A stretch of DNA of 64,000 bases, taken from contig NZ_AP023360.1 in NCBI RefSeq assembly GCF_018326265.1, positions 3,525,501 through 3,589,500 of the forward strand, given 5' to 3'. Under the pieces are notes generated by a model. It had not been told where the DNA came from and made no database searches. It was given only the letters and a program-made list of their open reading frames with translations. Positions 26,701-35,857 of the stretch are shown here, in pieces. A program made the position numbers and the translations under genes. Origin of the DNA: Catellatospora sp. IY07-71. Its GTDB lineage: Bacteria > Actinomycetota > Actinomycetes > Mycobacteriales > Micromonosporaceae. Each line of letters begins with the position of its first letter. The first letter of the stretch is position 1.

Positions 26701-29133
26701 ACCTACGCCGAGCTCGACACCCGCGCCAACCGGCTGGCCCACCTGCTCGCCGAGCGCGGCGCCGGGCCGGAGAGGTTCGTCGCGCTGGTGCTGCCCCGCT
26801 CCGCCGACATGATCGTGGCGCTGCTCGCGGTGCTCAAGACCGGCGGCGCGTACGTCCCCCTCGACCCGTCCTATCCGCCCGACCGGTTCGCCTACATGCT
26901 CGGCGACGCCGCGCCCGTGCTCACCGTCAGCACCGCCGACATCGCCGCCCGCCTGGACGGCGACGGCTGGCTGCTGCTCGACGGCGACCCGGCCGCGGCG
27001 TACCCGGCGCACCCGCCGACCGCCGACGTGTCACCCGCCCACGCCGCGTACATGATCTACACCTCCGGGTCGACCGGGCGGCCGAAGGGCAGCGTGATCA
27101 CCCACCGGGGCATCGTCAACTACGCCGCCGTCGAGGCCGAGCGCTGCGACGCCCACCCGGGCGACCGGATCGCCCAGCTCGCCTCGGTCAGCTTCGACGC
27201 CTCGCTGCTGGAGATGGTGATGGCGCTGCCCGTCGGCGCGACCCTGGTCGTCGCACCGCCCGGCCCGCTGGCCGACGCCCCGCTGGCGGAGTTCCTCGCC
27301 GAGCAGCGCATCACCCACGCGTTCATCTCCCCGGCCGCGATCGCCAGCATGCCGGACACCCCGCTGCCGCAGCTGCGCGTCCTGCTGTCCGGCGGCGAGT
27401 CGGTCACCGGCGAGCTGGTCGCCCGGTGGGGCGGCGGCCGGCGGCTGATCCAGCTGTACGGGCCCACCGAGACCACCGTGGTCATCACCTTCAGCGACGC
27501 CCTCGAACCGGGCGAGGAGACCAGCCCGCCGATCGGCGCACCCGTCCGCAACACCCGCATGTACGTCCTGGACCGCTGGCTGCGCCCAGTCCCCGTGGGC
27601 GTGCCGGGGGAGCTGTACGTGGCCGGTGCGCAGCTGGCCCGCGGCTACCACCGCCGTCCCACGCTGACCGCCGAGCGGTTCGTCGCCGACCCGTTCTCCG
27701 CCGAGCCCGGCGGGCGGCTCTACCGCACCGGCGACCTCGTGCACTGGCGCCCAGACGGCGAGCTGCAGTTCGTCGGCCGCGCCGACCAGCAGGTCAAGCT
27801 GCGCGGCTTCCGGATCGAGCTGGGCGAGGTCGAGGCGGCGCTGGCCGCGGCCGCCGGCGTCCCGCACGCCACGGCCGTGGTCCGCGAGGACCGGCCCGGC
27901 GACCGGCGCCTGGTCGGGTACGTGGCCGGCGACGCCGACCCCGCCGCCGTGCGGCAGGCGGTCGCCGCGGTGCTGCCCGAGTACATGGTCCCCTCCGCCG
28001 TCGTCGTGCTCGACGCGCTGCCGCTCGGGCCGACCGGCAAGGTCAACCGCAAGGCGCTGCCCGCGCCCGAGGCCGCCGCGAGCACCGGCCGCGCGCCGCG
28101 CACCCCGCAGGAGGAGCTGCTCTGCACGCTGTTCGCCGAGGTCCTCGGCGTCGACAAGGTGGGCGTCGACGACGACTTCTTCGCGCTCGGCGGCCACTCG
28201 CTGCTGGCCACGCGGCTGATCCGGCGGGTGCGGTCGACGTTCGGCAACAAGGTCGACATCAGGGTGGTGTTCGAGGCGCCGACCGTCGCCGGGTTCCTCA
28301 GCCGGATGAGCCAGGACCTCGCCGGGTCCGCGTTCGACGTGCTGCTGTCCCTGCGCGCCGAGGGCACCCGCCCGCCGCTGTTCTGCGTGCACCCGGCCGT
28401 CGGGATCAGCTGGGTCTACCAGGGCCTGACCCGCCACCTGGCCCCCGGCCAGCCGGTCTACGGCCTGCAGGCGCGCGGGATCACCGAACCGGCCGCGACG
28501 CCGCAGAGCATGAGCGCGATGGTCGCCGACTACGTCGAGACCATCACCCGGGTGCAGCCGTCCGGGCCGTACCACCTCATGGGCTGGTCCTTCGGCGGCG
28601 TCGCCGCCCACGCCATCGCCATCGAGCTGCAGCGGCGCGGCGAGGACGTGGCGCTGCTGGCCATGATGGACGCCTACCCGGGCGACCGGCTGCCCGACAC
28701 CGACGACGAGGAGATCGAGCGCGACACCCTGCAAGCCCTGGTCGAAGGCCTGGGGTACGAGCCCGCCGAGGCGTCGCCGTCGGGTGCCTTCGGCCGCGCC
28801 GAGGTGCTCGACTACCTCGCCCGGGACGTAGAGAGCCGCCCCTACCAGGACCGGCGGACCCTGGAGGCGGTGCTGGAGGCGGCGATGAACAACAGCCGGA
28901 TCATCCGCCGGCACCGGCCCGGCAGGTTCCGCGGCGACGTGGTGTTCTTCACCGCCGCGCACGACCAGCCGGCCGACGGCCCGATCGTCCAGGCGTGGCG
29001 GCCGCACGTCGACGGGGCCGTCACCGACTACCCGGTCGCCTGCCGGCATCTGGACATGACCCAGCCCGAGCCGCTGCGGGTGGTGGGCGAGGTGCTCGCC
29101 GCCCGCCTGCAGCGCGGCGAGGAGCCGCGGTGA
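20776..29133 (+). CDS. NRPS modules 4-5: C-A-T-E-C-A-T-TE
   Basis: 2,785 aa from GTG 20776. C domain 1 (HHIAGDG about 124) is the second copy of the duplicated block. A domain 1 reads D-L-T-K-V-G-E-V-G-K, an asparagine code. T (GGDSI about 964) precedes an epimerase (HHVAVDG about 1143, EGHGR, FNYLGRL), so D-Asn is expected. C domain 2 is DCL-like ([23 protein letters not shown] about 1635). A domain 2 reads D-A-L-F-L-G-L-V-V-K, a hydrophobic pocket I cannot assign. T (GGHSL about 2471) is followed by a type I thioesterase with GWSFGG (about 2602), an Asp in MMDAYPG and a late His. The thioesterase releases the peptide by hydrolysis or cyclisation and ends the five-module line. Confidence 0.92.
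20782..22077 (+). repeat. Direct repeat copy B, 1,296 bp, covering an LCL condensation domain
   Basis: This is the partner of 17717-19012. It begins six bases after the GTG start of the NRPS, so nearly the entire N-terminal condensation domain of this protein is the copied block. It encodes the same amino-acid sequence as copy A. Its G/T-ending codon preference ends near 21905, where normal C-ending codons resume, about 170 bp before the identity ends. Confidence 0.93.
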
Positions 29134-30080
29134 GCCTCGCGATCGACTGCACCGGGCTGACCAAACGCTACCGGGGCGTGCCCGCGCTCGACGGCCTCGA
29201 CCTGCAGGTCCCCGAGGGGACCGTGCTGGGCCTGCTGGGGCCGAACGGCGCGGGCAAGACCACCGCCGTCCGGATCCTCAGCACCCTGCTGCCGCCGGAC
29301 GGCGGCCGGGCCCGCGTCGCCGGCCTGGACGTCGTCACCCAGGCCACGGCGGTGCGCCGCGTCATCGGGCTGTCCGGGCAGTACGCGGCGGTCGACGAGG
29401 ACCTCACCGGGTTCGAGAACCTCGACATGATCGCCCGCCTGTACGGCCTCGGCCGCCGCGCCGGCCGCGAGCGCGCCCGCGAGCTGCTCGCCCGCTTCGC
29501 CCTGGAGCACGCCGCCGACCGGGTGGTGAAAGGCTGGTCCGGCGGTATGCGCCGCCGGCTCGACCTCGCCGGTGCGCTGGTCGCCGACCCGAAGGTGCTG
29601 TTCCTCGACGAGCCCACCACCGGGCTGGACCCGCGCAGCCGCCTCGGCATGTGGGAGGTCCTGGAGGAGCTGGTCGCGGGCGGCGGCACGCTGCTGCTGA
29701 CCACGCAGTACCTGGCGGAGGCCGACCGGCTCGCCGACACCATCGTCGTCATCGACCACGGCACGGTCATCGCCCGCGGCACGGCCGACGACCTCAAACG
29801 CCAGGTCGGCGGCGAGCGCGTCGAGCTGACCGTCGCCCGGCCCGAGGAGATCGGCGTCGTGTCCGGCCTGCTCGGCGGGATGGCCACGGGGGAGCTGGTC
29901 GTCGACGCGCGGGCGCGCACGGTCACCGTCCCGGTCGCCCACGGCACCGACTCGCTGCGCGACGCCCTGCGCCGCCTGCAGGGCGGGCCGCTGACGGTGA
30001 CCGACATCGGGCTGCGCCGCCCGACCCTCGACGACGTGTTCCTCGCCCTCACCGGGCACACCGCGCGGGAGGACAAGTGA
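29130..30080 (+). CDS. ABC transporter ATP-binding protein, DrrA-like
   Basis: 316 aa from GTG 29130, overlapping the NRPS stop by 4 bp. It has Walker A GPNGAGKT (about residue 38), Q-loop [13 protein letters not shown], signature [10 protein letters not shown], Walker [17 protein letters not shown] and a C-terminal drug-resistance extension ending in [12 protein letters not shown]. These are features of the DrrA/daunorubicin-resistance subfamily. With the following permease it probably exports the lipopeptide and gives self-protection. Confidence 0.93.
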   Translation: MSLAIDCTGLTKRYRGVPALDGLDLQVPEGTVLGLLGPNGAGKTTAVRILSTLLPPDGGRARVAGLDVVTQATAVRRVIGLSGQYAAVDEDLTGFENLDMIARLYGLGRRAGRERARELLARFALEHAADRVVKGWSGGMRRRLDLAGALVADPKVLFLDEPTTGLDPRSRLGMWEVLEELVAGGGTLLLTTQYLAEADRLADTIVVIDHGTVIARGTADDLKRQVGGERVELTVARPEEIGVVSGLLGGMATGELVVDARARTVTVPVAHGTDSLRDALRRLQGGPLTVTDIGLRRPTLDDVFLALTGHTAREDK

Positions 30081-30877
30081 GCCTGCCCCAGCCGCTGAGC
30101 GACGGCCTGGTCATCGCCAGACGCAACCTGATCAAGATCCGGCGTGTGCCGGACCTGCTGGTGTCCGCCACGGTGGCGCCGGTGATGTTCGTGCTGCTGT
30201 TCGGGTACGTGCTCGGCAGCGGCGTCGAGGTGCCCGGCGTCGACTACCGCGAGTACCTGATGGCGGGCATCTTCACCCAGACCATGGTGTTCGGCTCGGC
30301 GATCACCGGCACCGGCCTGGCCCAGGACCTGCAGCGCGGCATCGTGGACCGGTTCCGTTCCCTGCCGATGTCCCCGTCCGCGGTGCTGCTCGGCCGCACC
30401 GCCAGCGACCTGGTCACCAGCGTGATCGTCGTCGTCGTCATGACGGTCACCGGCCTGCTGGCAGGCTGGCGCATCCGCTCCTCGCCGCTGGACGCGCTGG
30501 CCGGGTACGCGCTGCTGCTGCTGTTCGCCTACGCGCTGTCGTGGCTGATGGCGGTCATCGGCCTGTCGGTGCGCGACCCGGAGGTGTTCAGCAACGCCAG
30601 CTTCGTGGCGGTGTTCCCGCTGACGTTCGTGGCCAACACGTTCGTCGCCCCGGGCAACCTGCCCGAGGTCCTGCGGGTCGCCGCCGAATGGAACCCGGTG
30701 TCGGCGGTGGTGCAGGCCTGCCGTGTCCACTTCGGCAACGTCAGCGCGGCCATGCCCCCGCCGGAGGCGTGGCCGCTGCGCCATCCGGTGGCGGCCACCC
30801 TGGCCTGGGTCGCGGTGATCCTCGCGGTCTGCGTGCCGCTGGCCCGCTGGCGCTACCGCAAGGCCGTCGGCCGCTGA
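30077..30877 (+). CDS. ABC-2 type permease, DrrB-like
   Basis: 266 aa from GTG 30077, again with a 4-bp overlap. Six hydrophobic segments are visible, including VAPVMFVLLFGYVLG, the segment around LVTSVIVVVVM and the C-terminal VAVILAVCVPLARW. It carries the ABC-2 family signature around RFRSLPMSPSAVLLGR. It is the membrane partner of the DrrA-like ATPase directly upstream. Together they form a two-gene exporter coupled translationally to the NRPS operon. Confidence 0.92.
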   Translation: MSLPQPLSDGLVIARRNLIKIRRVPDLLVSATVAPVMFVLLFGYVLGSGVEVPGVDYREYLMAGIFTQTMVFGSAITGTGLAQDLQRGIVDRFRSLPMSPSAVLLGRTASDLVTSVIVVVVMTVTGLLAGWRIRSSPLDALAGYALLLLFAYALSWLMAVIGLSVRDPEVFSNASFVAVFPLTFVANTFVAPGNLPEVLRVAAEWNPVSAVVQACRVHFGNVSAAMPPPEAWPLRHPVAATLAWVAVILAVCVPLARWRYRKAVGR

Positions 30878-30962
30878 CCGCCGCGTGCGGGCGATGGCAT
30901 TGGACAATACGGTCGTACCTTCGGCCGTTCTGCCGCGCCCCGCCCGCTCGTACCATCGGGTC

Positions 30963-32078
30963 GTGTCCGGACTGTCCTTCTGGCGCGAGCCGCGCCCGGC
31001 GCCGGTCCCACGCCCCGGCCGCCGGGACCTGCTGCTCATCGGCGCCCTGCTCGCGCTCACCGCCGCCGAGGGCCTGCTGCGCCCGCAGCTGCCCGCCGCG
31101 TCGCTGCTGGTCACCGCGGCACTGACCGCGACCCTGTGGTGGCGGCGCGAGCACCCGCTGCCCATGGTGCTCGTCTCCTTCGGCACCGGCGCGCTGCTCC
31201 CGCTGCTCACCCGGGACACCGTGCCCGAGACGTACACCCTGGCCTACCTGCTCCTGCTGCCGTACTCGCTGTTCCGGTGGGGTGCCGGCCGGGACATCCT
31301 GCTCGGCGCCGCCGCCATGCTCACCGGCCTCGCCCTGACCGCCCTCACCGGCGACGCCCCCACCCCCGACACGATCGGCGGCCTGGCGGTCGTGTCGGCA
31401 CTGGCCGCCGCCGGGCTGGCCCGCCGCTACCGGATCCGCGCCCGCACCCGCGAACTCGACCAGGTGCGCCTGGTCGAACGGGCACAGCTCGCCCGGGACC
31501 TGCACGACACCGTCGCCCACCACGTGTCCGCGATCGCCATCCGCGCCCAGGCGGGCCTGGCCGCCGCACCGGCCCGGCCCGAGGCCGCCACCGACGCGCT
31601 GCGGCTGATCGAGGCCGAGGCCTCGCGCGCGCTGGCCGAGATGCGCGCCATGGTCCGCGTGCTGCGCGACGGACCGGCCGCCTACGACCCCGGGCCCGTC
31701 GCCGCCGACGTGCACCGGCTGGCCCGTCCCGCCGGGACCGGCCTGCCCGTCGACGTGCACGTCGACGGGGACCTCGACGCGGTGCGGGCGCCGCTGGGCG
31801 GCGCGGTCTACCGCATGGCACAGGAGTCGGTGACCAACGCGCTGCGCCACGCCCGGCAGGCGACCCGCGTCGAGGTGCGGGTCAGCGTCGACGACCGGAC
31901 GGTACGGCTGCGCGTCGGCGACGACGGCTCACCCGCCCGGGACACCGGCGCGGGCTACGGCCTGGCCGGGATGAGCGAGCGGGCGCAGCTGCTGGGCGGG
32001 GCGTTCCGGGCCGGGCCGGATCCCGCCGGCGGCTGGAGCGTGGCCGTGGAACTGCCGCTGGCCGGACCGGCCCGATGA
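30963..32078 (+). CDS. Sensor histidine kinase, NarL/DesK type
   Basis: About 371 aa. I chose GTG 30963 because the upstream in-frame residues look non-coding and a TACCAT -10-like hexamer sits 5 nt before it, suggesting a leaderless start; an in-frame start at 30885 is also possible. The N-terminal half has several membrane helices. The dimerisation helix has RDLHDTVAHHVSA with the phospho-accepting His, and the HATPase_c domain carries an N-box (ESVTNALRHA) and GYGLAGM. It pairs with the response regulator that overlaps it by 4 bp, and it probably senses envelope stress or the lipopeptide and controls the adjacent transporter. Confidence 0.9.
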   Translation: MSGLSFWREPRPAPVPRPGRRDLLLIGALLALTAAEGLLRPQLPAASLLVTAALTATLWWRREHPLPMVLVSFGTGALLPLLTRDTVPETYTLAYLLLLPYSLFRWGAGRDILLGAAAMLTGLALTALTGDAPTPDTIGGLAVVSALAAAGLARRYRIRARTRELDQVRLVERAQLARDLHDTVAHHVSAIAIRAQAGLAAAPARPEAATDALRLIEAEASRALAEMRAMVRVLRDGPAAYDPGPVAADVHRLARPAGTGLPVDVHVDGDLDAVRAPLGGAVYRMAQESVTNALRHARQATRVEVRVSVDDRTVRLRVGDDGSPARDTGAGYGLAGMSERAQLLGGAFRAGPDPAGGWSVAVELPLAGPAR

Positions 32079-32728
32079 GCATCCGCGTGCTGGTCGCCGA
32101 CGACCAGGAACTCATCCGCACGGGGCTGGCGATGATCCTCGACGCGCAGCCCGACATCGACGTCGTGGCCACCGCCGCCGACGGCCTGGAGGCGGTCCGG
32201 CTCGCCGAGCGGCTGCGCCCCGACGTCTGCCTGCTCGACGTGCGGATGCCGGTGCTCGACGGGATCGCGGCCACCCGCCGCCTGGCCGGACCCGAGGCCG
32301 CCCACCCGCTCGCGGTCGTCGTCATCACGACCTTCGACCTGGACGAGTACGTGTACGGGGCGCTGCGCGCCGGAGCGCGCGGGTTCCTGCTCAAGGACGC
32401 CGGGCCCGCGCTGCTCGGGCAGGCCGTCCGCGCGGCCGCGCAGGGCGACGCGCTGATCGCGCCCAGCGTGACCACCCGGCTGTTGAGCGTGTTCGCGGCG
32501 GGCGAGCCGGGCACCGTGCCCCGGCAGCCGTTCGAGCCGCTGACCGACCGCGAGGAGCAGGTGCTGCGGGCAGTGGCGGCCGGGCACACCAACACCGAGA
32601 TCGCCGCCGGGCTGTTCATCAGCCTCAGCACGGTCAAGACCCACGTGGCCAGCGTCATGGCCAAGCTCGGCGTGCGCAACCGCGTCGAGATGGCGATCTG
32701 GGCGTACGAGACCGGCCGCAAGCCGTAG
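32075..32728 (+). CDS. NarL/FixJ-type response regulator
   Basis: 217 aa. The receiver domain begins IRVLVADDQELIRTG, with the phospho-acceptor Asp in CLLDVRMPVLDG (about residue 53), the Thr/Lys switch positions and FLLKDAG. The C-terminal LuxR-type HTH is LTDREEQVLRAVAAG followed by STVKTHVASVMAKL. It overlaps the kinase gene by 4 bp and is the last gene of the biosynthetic operon before a GC-rich hairpin. Confidence 0.94.
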   Translation: MSIRVLVADDQELIRTGLAMILDAQPDIDVVATAADGLEAVRLAERLRPDVCLLDVRMPVLDGIAATRRLAGPEAAHPLAVVVITTFDLDEYVYGALRAGARGFLLKDAGPALLGQAVRAAAQGDALIAPSVTTRLLSVFAAGEPGTVPRQPFEPLTDREEQVLRAVAAGHTNTEIAAGLFISLSTVKTHVASVMAKLGVRNRVEMAIWAYETGRKP

Positions 32729-32741
32729 TACTAAAGGCCGA

Positions 32742-32787
32742 GCGGGCCGCGCGAACGCGGGCCGCAAGACCGATGGATGCGGCCCGC
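32742..32787 (+). terminator. GC-rich hairpin after the response regulator
   Basis: GCGGGCCGC (32757-32765) pairs perfectly with GCGGCCCGC (32779-32787) around a 13-nt loop; a second GCGGGCCGC at 32742-32750 offers an alternative 5' arm. There is no U-tract, as is usual for actinomycete terminators. The loop contains the in-frame ATG 32773, which makes that codon a poor start for the next gene. It probably ends the gene-cluster transcript. Confidence 0.45.
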
Positions 32788-32808
32788 CGCGGCCGCACCA
32801 TCGATCCC

Positions 32809-33462
32809 GTGACCAGACGTGCCCGCCTCGTTCCGTACTCGCTCGTCGCCCTGAGCCTGATCCCGGTGATCGCCGGGGCCTTCCGGGTGACCCAGCTCGC
32901 CGCCGGTGCCCCGATCGACGACGGCAACGCCAGGTTCTTCGACTCGCCCGTGCCCGTGGTGCTGCACATCGTCGGCGCCACCGTCTACTGCCTGCTCGGC
33001 GCGTTCCAATTCGACGCCGGGCTGCGGCGGCGCAGGCCCGCCTGGCACCGGATCGCCGGGCGGCTGCTGATCCCGTGCGGCCTCACCGCCGCGCTGTCCG
33101 GGATGTGGATGGCCGTCGCGTACGACGTGCCGGCCCCGGACGGCATCGGGGTCATGGTGCTGCGCCTGGTGGTGGGCAGCGCGATGGCGCTGTCGATCGT
33201 GCTCGGGTTCGCGGCCGTACGGCGGCGCGACTTCACCGCCCACCGGGCGTGGATGATGCGCGGCTACGCGCTCGGTATCGCCGCGGGCACCCAGGCGTTC
33301 ACCCACCTGCCGTGGGCGGTGACGGGCAACGCGCCGGACGAGCTCGGCCGGTTCACCGCCATGGCCGCGGGCTGGCTGATCAACCTGGCGGTGGCCGAGT
33401 GGTTCATCTGGCGAGCCCGGCGCCCGGTGCGGCCCGCCGTGGCGGCTGGGCTGACGTCCTGA
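32809..33462 (+). CDS. DUF2306-like multi-pass membrane protein
   Basis: About 217 aa from GTG 32809; the in-frame ATG 32773 would add 12 Arg-rich residues and lies in a hairpin loop. Hydrophobic segments: YSLVALSLIPVIAGAF, VVLHIVGATVYCLLGAF, a segment after RLLIPCGLTAALSG, VLRLVVGSAMALSIVLGF, and ALGIAAGTQAF. The His-rich signature WHRIAGRLL and a FTAHRAWMMRGYAL segment match the DUF2306 family. Function is unknown. It lies between the cluster and the TetR/Lnt pair and need not belong to either. Confidence 0.7.
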   Translation: MTRRARLVPYSLVALSLIPVIAGAFRVTQLAAGAPIDDGNARFFDSPVPVVLHIVGATVYCLLGAFQFDAGLRRRRPAWHRIAGRLLIPCGLTAALSGMWMAVAYDVPAPDGIGVMVLRLVVGSAMALSIVLGFAAVRRRDFTAHRAWMMRGYALGIAAGTQAFTHLPWAVTGNAPDELGRFTAMAAGWLINLAVAEWFIWRARRPVRPAVAAGLTS

Positions 33463-33504
33463 CCGTCCAGGGCCGCCGGCCGGCGGCCGGGCACCTGGCC
33501 CGGT

Positions 33505-33540
33505 CGCCTCGGCGGGACGGCTTTGACGCCCGCCGAGGCG
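33505..33540 (+). terminator. Perfect 12-bp inverted repeat overlapping the tetR -35 box
   Basis: CGCCTCGGCGGG (33505-33516) and CCCGCCGAGGCG (33529-33540) are exact reverse complements around a 12-nt loop. The loop contains the TTGACG -35 element (33523-33528) of the downstream regulator. It could terminate the upstream membrane-protein transcript, serve as an operator, or both. Confidence 0.55.
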
Positions 33541-33551
33541 ACGTATACGGT
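33523..33551 (+). promoter_or_regulatory. Sigma70-type promoter for a leaderless tetR mRNA
   Basis: TTGACG (33523-33528), 17-bp spacer, TACGGT (33546-33551). The ATG at 33558 begins 6 nt after the -10 box, where transcription should start, and no Shine-Dalgarno sequence is present. The mRNA is therefore predicted to be leaderless. Confidence 0.7.
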
Positions 33552-33579
33552 GTAGACATGAATGTCTACGGTGTAGACA
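33552..33579 (+). promoter_or_regulatory. Probable TetR autoregulatory operator
   Basis: A perfect palindrome GTAGACAT-GA-ATGTCTAC occupies 33552-33569, and a third half-site GTAGACA follows at 33573-33579. TACGGTGTAGACA is also directly repeated at 33546-33558 and 33567-33579, 21 bp (two helical turns) apart. The site overlaps the predicted transcription and translation start of the TetR gene, so binding would block its own promoter. Confidence 0.65.
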
Positions 33580-34160
33580 AGACCGCGCCGCCGACCCGGG
33601 ACCGAATCGTGGCCATCGCGCGCGAGATGCTGACGGCCGACGGCGCCGAGGCCGTCTCGATGCGCCGCATCGCCCAGGCGGCAGGCCTCACCCCGATGGC
33701 GATCTACCGCCACTTCGACAACCGCGAAGCCCTGCTGCGCCACGTCGCCGACACCTGCTTCGCCGAGATCGCCGAGCGGTGGTCGGCGAACGTCCACCGG
33801 GGCACCCCCGTCGAGCGGCTGCGCGGCGGAGTCGACGACTACCTGGATTTCGCGCTGCGTGAGCCGAAGCTGTACGTGTTCCTGTTCGGCGAGCGGCGCG
33901 AGGACGCGCGCATGTTCCCCGAGGACTTCCGGGCCAAGCGGTCCCCGACGCTGAACCTGATGGCCGAGCAGCTCGCCGCGGGCATGGACGACGGTGTCTT
34001 CCGCCGCGACGACGTCTGGGAGGTCGCGATCACCGTGGCCGCGCTCCTGCACGGCTTCGTCCAGCTCTACCTCGGCGGCCGGATCGGCATGGACGAGAAC
34101 GGGTTCCGGCAGCTGTGCCATTCCGCCCTGGAGAGGATGTTCGATGGCATCAGCGCGTGA
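33558..34160 (+). CDS. TetR/AcrR family transcriptional regulator
   Basis: 200 aa. The N-terminal HTH is SMRRIAQAAGLTPMAIYRHF (about residues 34-53), and a ligand/dimerisation domain follows. ATG 33558 is favoured because a good promoter ends 6 nt upstream. The first codons also encode the palindromic operator (protein start MNVYGVD). It overlaps the following acyltransferase gene by 17 bp, so the pair is co-transcribed and the regulator probably represses both. Confidence 0.92.
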   Translation: MNVYGVDKTAPPTRDRIVAIAREMLTADGAEAVSMRRIAQAAGLTPMAIYRHFDNREALLRHVADTCFAEIAERWSANVHRGTPVERLRGGVDDYLDFALREPKLYVFLFGERREDARMFPEDFRAKRSPTLNLMAEQLAAGMDDGVFRRDDVWEVAITVAALLHGFVQLYLGGRIGMDENGFRQLCHSALERMFDGISA

Positions 34161-35622
34161 GCGGGCGGCCGCCGGTCTGGCCGCCGCCGCCTCCGGCACC
34201 GCCCTCTACTTCGGCACGGGCCTGCACCCGCTGCCCTGGCTGACCTGGATCGCACTCCTCCCGGTGCTCGCCGTCGCGGTCCGGCTGGGGTGGCTCGCCG
34301 CGGCCGCGGTGGCGTTCGCGGCGTGGCTGGCCGGCGAGCTCAACCAGTGGACGTACCTCACCGGCGACATCGGTATGCCGACGGCGGCGGCCGCGGCGAT
34401 CCTCCTCGCGGCGGCCGGGCTGTTCGCCGCCACGGTTCTCGTGTTCCGGGCGCTGGTCCGGCGCGGGCGGCCCGCCGCCGCGGTCCTCGCCCCGCCCGCG
34501 CTGTGGGTCGGTCTCGAGCACGCCTTCGCGGCGGCGTCCCCCGACGGCGCGTTCTGGAGCCTGGCGTACACGCAGTCGGATGTGCTGCCGCTGATCCAGG
34601 TCGCCTCCCTGACGTCGTACCTCGGCGTCACCTTCCTGCTGCTGGCCGTGCCGGCAGCGGTCGTGGTGGCGCAGCGCGGATGGGGCGGCCCGGCGCGGTG
34701 GCGGCCCGTGGTGGCCGTCGCGGTCGGCTCGGCCGCCGTCGCCGGATACGGGCTGATCCAGCTGGCGCGGCCCGTGGACGGGCCGGTCGAGCGCATCGCG
34801 GTGATCTCCCAGCCCGGCCGCGGCGATCACCTCGACGTCGCCACTCCCGCCGGGACCGCGCTGCTCGACGGCTACCTGGCGCAGATCCGCACCGCGGCCG
34901 GCGCCGGTGCGACGACCGTCGTGCTGCCCGAGGCTGTGCTGGTCGCCGACGCCGGGAAGCTGGACGGAGTGATCGAGGCGCTGGCCGCGGCGGCGCGTGC
35001 GGGCGGGACGACGATCGTGTTCGGTGTCGCCGTGCGCCACGGGCACAACACCGCCCAGATCGTCACCCCGGACTCGGTCGACGCGTACCACAAGCAGCAT
35101 CTGCTCTTCACCGAGCCGTACCGGCCCGGGACGGGGCCGGCCTTCGTGCCCGGCCGGCCGTGGGGCGTGGCGATCTGCAAGGATCTCGACTTCCCGGAGC
35201 TGGCCCGCGCCTACCGCGCCGGGGGCGCGCAGCTGCTGCTGGTCCCGGCTTGGGACGTCGGCCGGGACGCGTGGCTGCACAGCAGGATGGCGGTGATGCG
35301 CGGCGTCGAGAACGGCATGCCGATCGTCCGCAGCGGCCGGACCGGAGCGCTCACCGTCAGCGACGCGGTGGGCCGAGTGCTCGCGGAGGCCCGCACCGGC
35401 GAATCGGGCTTCACGACGGTCACCTACGACCTGCCGGTGGCGGCGCGGTCCACCGTCTACACCGGCGCCGGTTCGTGGTTCGCCTGGCTCTGCATCCTGG
35501 TCGGGCTCGGCTGCCTGGCCCGGCTGCACCAGCGCGCACAGCCTCGGGAAGACGGCCCGGCCGCCGTCCAGGCCGACCACGCCCGATCAGCCGCGCAGCT
35601 GCTGGCGCACGTCGATGTCTGA
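34144..35622 (+). CDS. lnt: Apolipoprotein N-acyltransferase-like membrane amidohydrolase
   Basis: 492 aa. Six or so N-terminal membrane helices are followed by a periplasmic-type carbon-nitrogen hydrolase domain and a C-terminal helix. The Glu-Lys-Cys triad is visible: Glu in VVLPEAVL (about 262), Lys in YHKQHLLF (about 316) and Cys in AICKDLDF (about 345). This matches Lnt, which N-acylates lipoproteins. Location beside a TetR gene, rather than with ppm1 as in mycobacteria, leaves open a specialised amidase or acyltransferase role. I see no sequence link to the lipopeptide cluster. Confidence 0.78.
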   Translation: MASARERAAAGLAAAASGTALYFGTGLHPLPWLTWIALLPVLAVAVRLGWLAAAAVAFAAWLAGELNQWTYLTGDIGMPTAAAAAILLAAAGLFAATVLVFRALVRRGRPAAAVLAPPALWVGLEHAFAAASPDGAFWSLAYTQSDVLPLIQVASLTSYLGVTFLLLAVPAAVVVAQRGWGGPARWRPVVAVAVGSAAVAGYGLIQLARPVDGPVERIAVISQPGRGDHLDVATPAGTALLDGYLAQIRTAAGAGATTVVLPEAVLVADAGKLDGVIEALAAAARAGGTTIVFGVAVRHGHNTAQIVTPDSVDAYHKQHLLFTEPYRPGTGPAFVPGRPWGVAICKDLDFPELARAYRAGGAQLLLVPAWDVGRDAWLHSRMAVMRGVENGMPIVRSGRTGALTVSDAVGRVLAEARTGESGFTTVTYDLPVAARSTVYTGAGSWFAWLCILVGLGCLARLHQRAQPREDGPAAVQADHARSAAQLLAHVDV

Positions 35623-35857
35623 GGAGGTCCGCCCACAGATCCCGGGCTGCCGCACATCCGGCCGGCCACCGGGGCAGGGCGCCGCAACGCGATCATGCGT
35701 GGGTGTATGCCGACGCGGTCACGGCTGTGGGCGCAACGCCTCGGCCTGGATGTCGCGGCGCACCCGTCCACGCCCCGGCCGTAGCCGAACAGCACCACTC
35801 CGGGTCGGCTGGCGGGGTGCCCGCATAGTTGGTGTGCGCGAACGCGGCGACGGTCGC
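35623..35857. other. Intergenic gap between convergent genes
   Basis: 235 bp separate the Lnt-like gene from the end of the defence-island transcript on the other strand. I found no convincing coding frame, promoter or long hairpin. A bidirectional terminator would be expected here but no clear one is visible. Confidence 0.5.
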
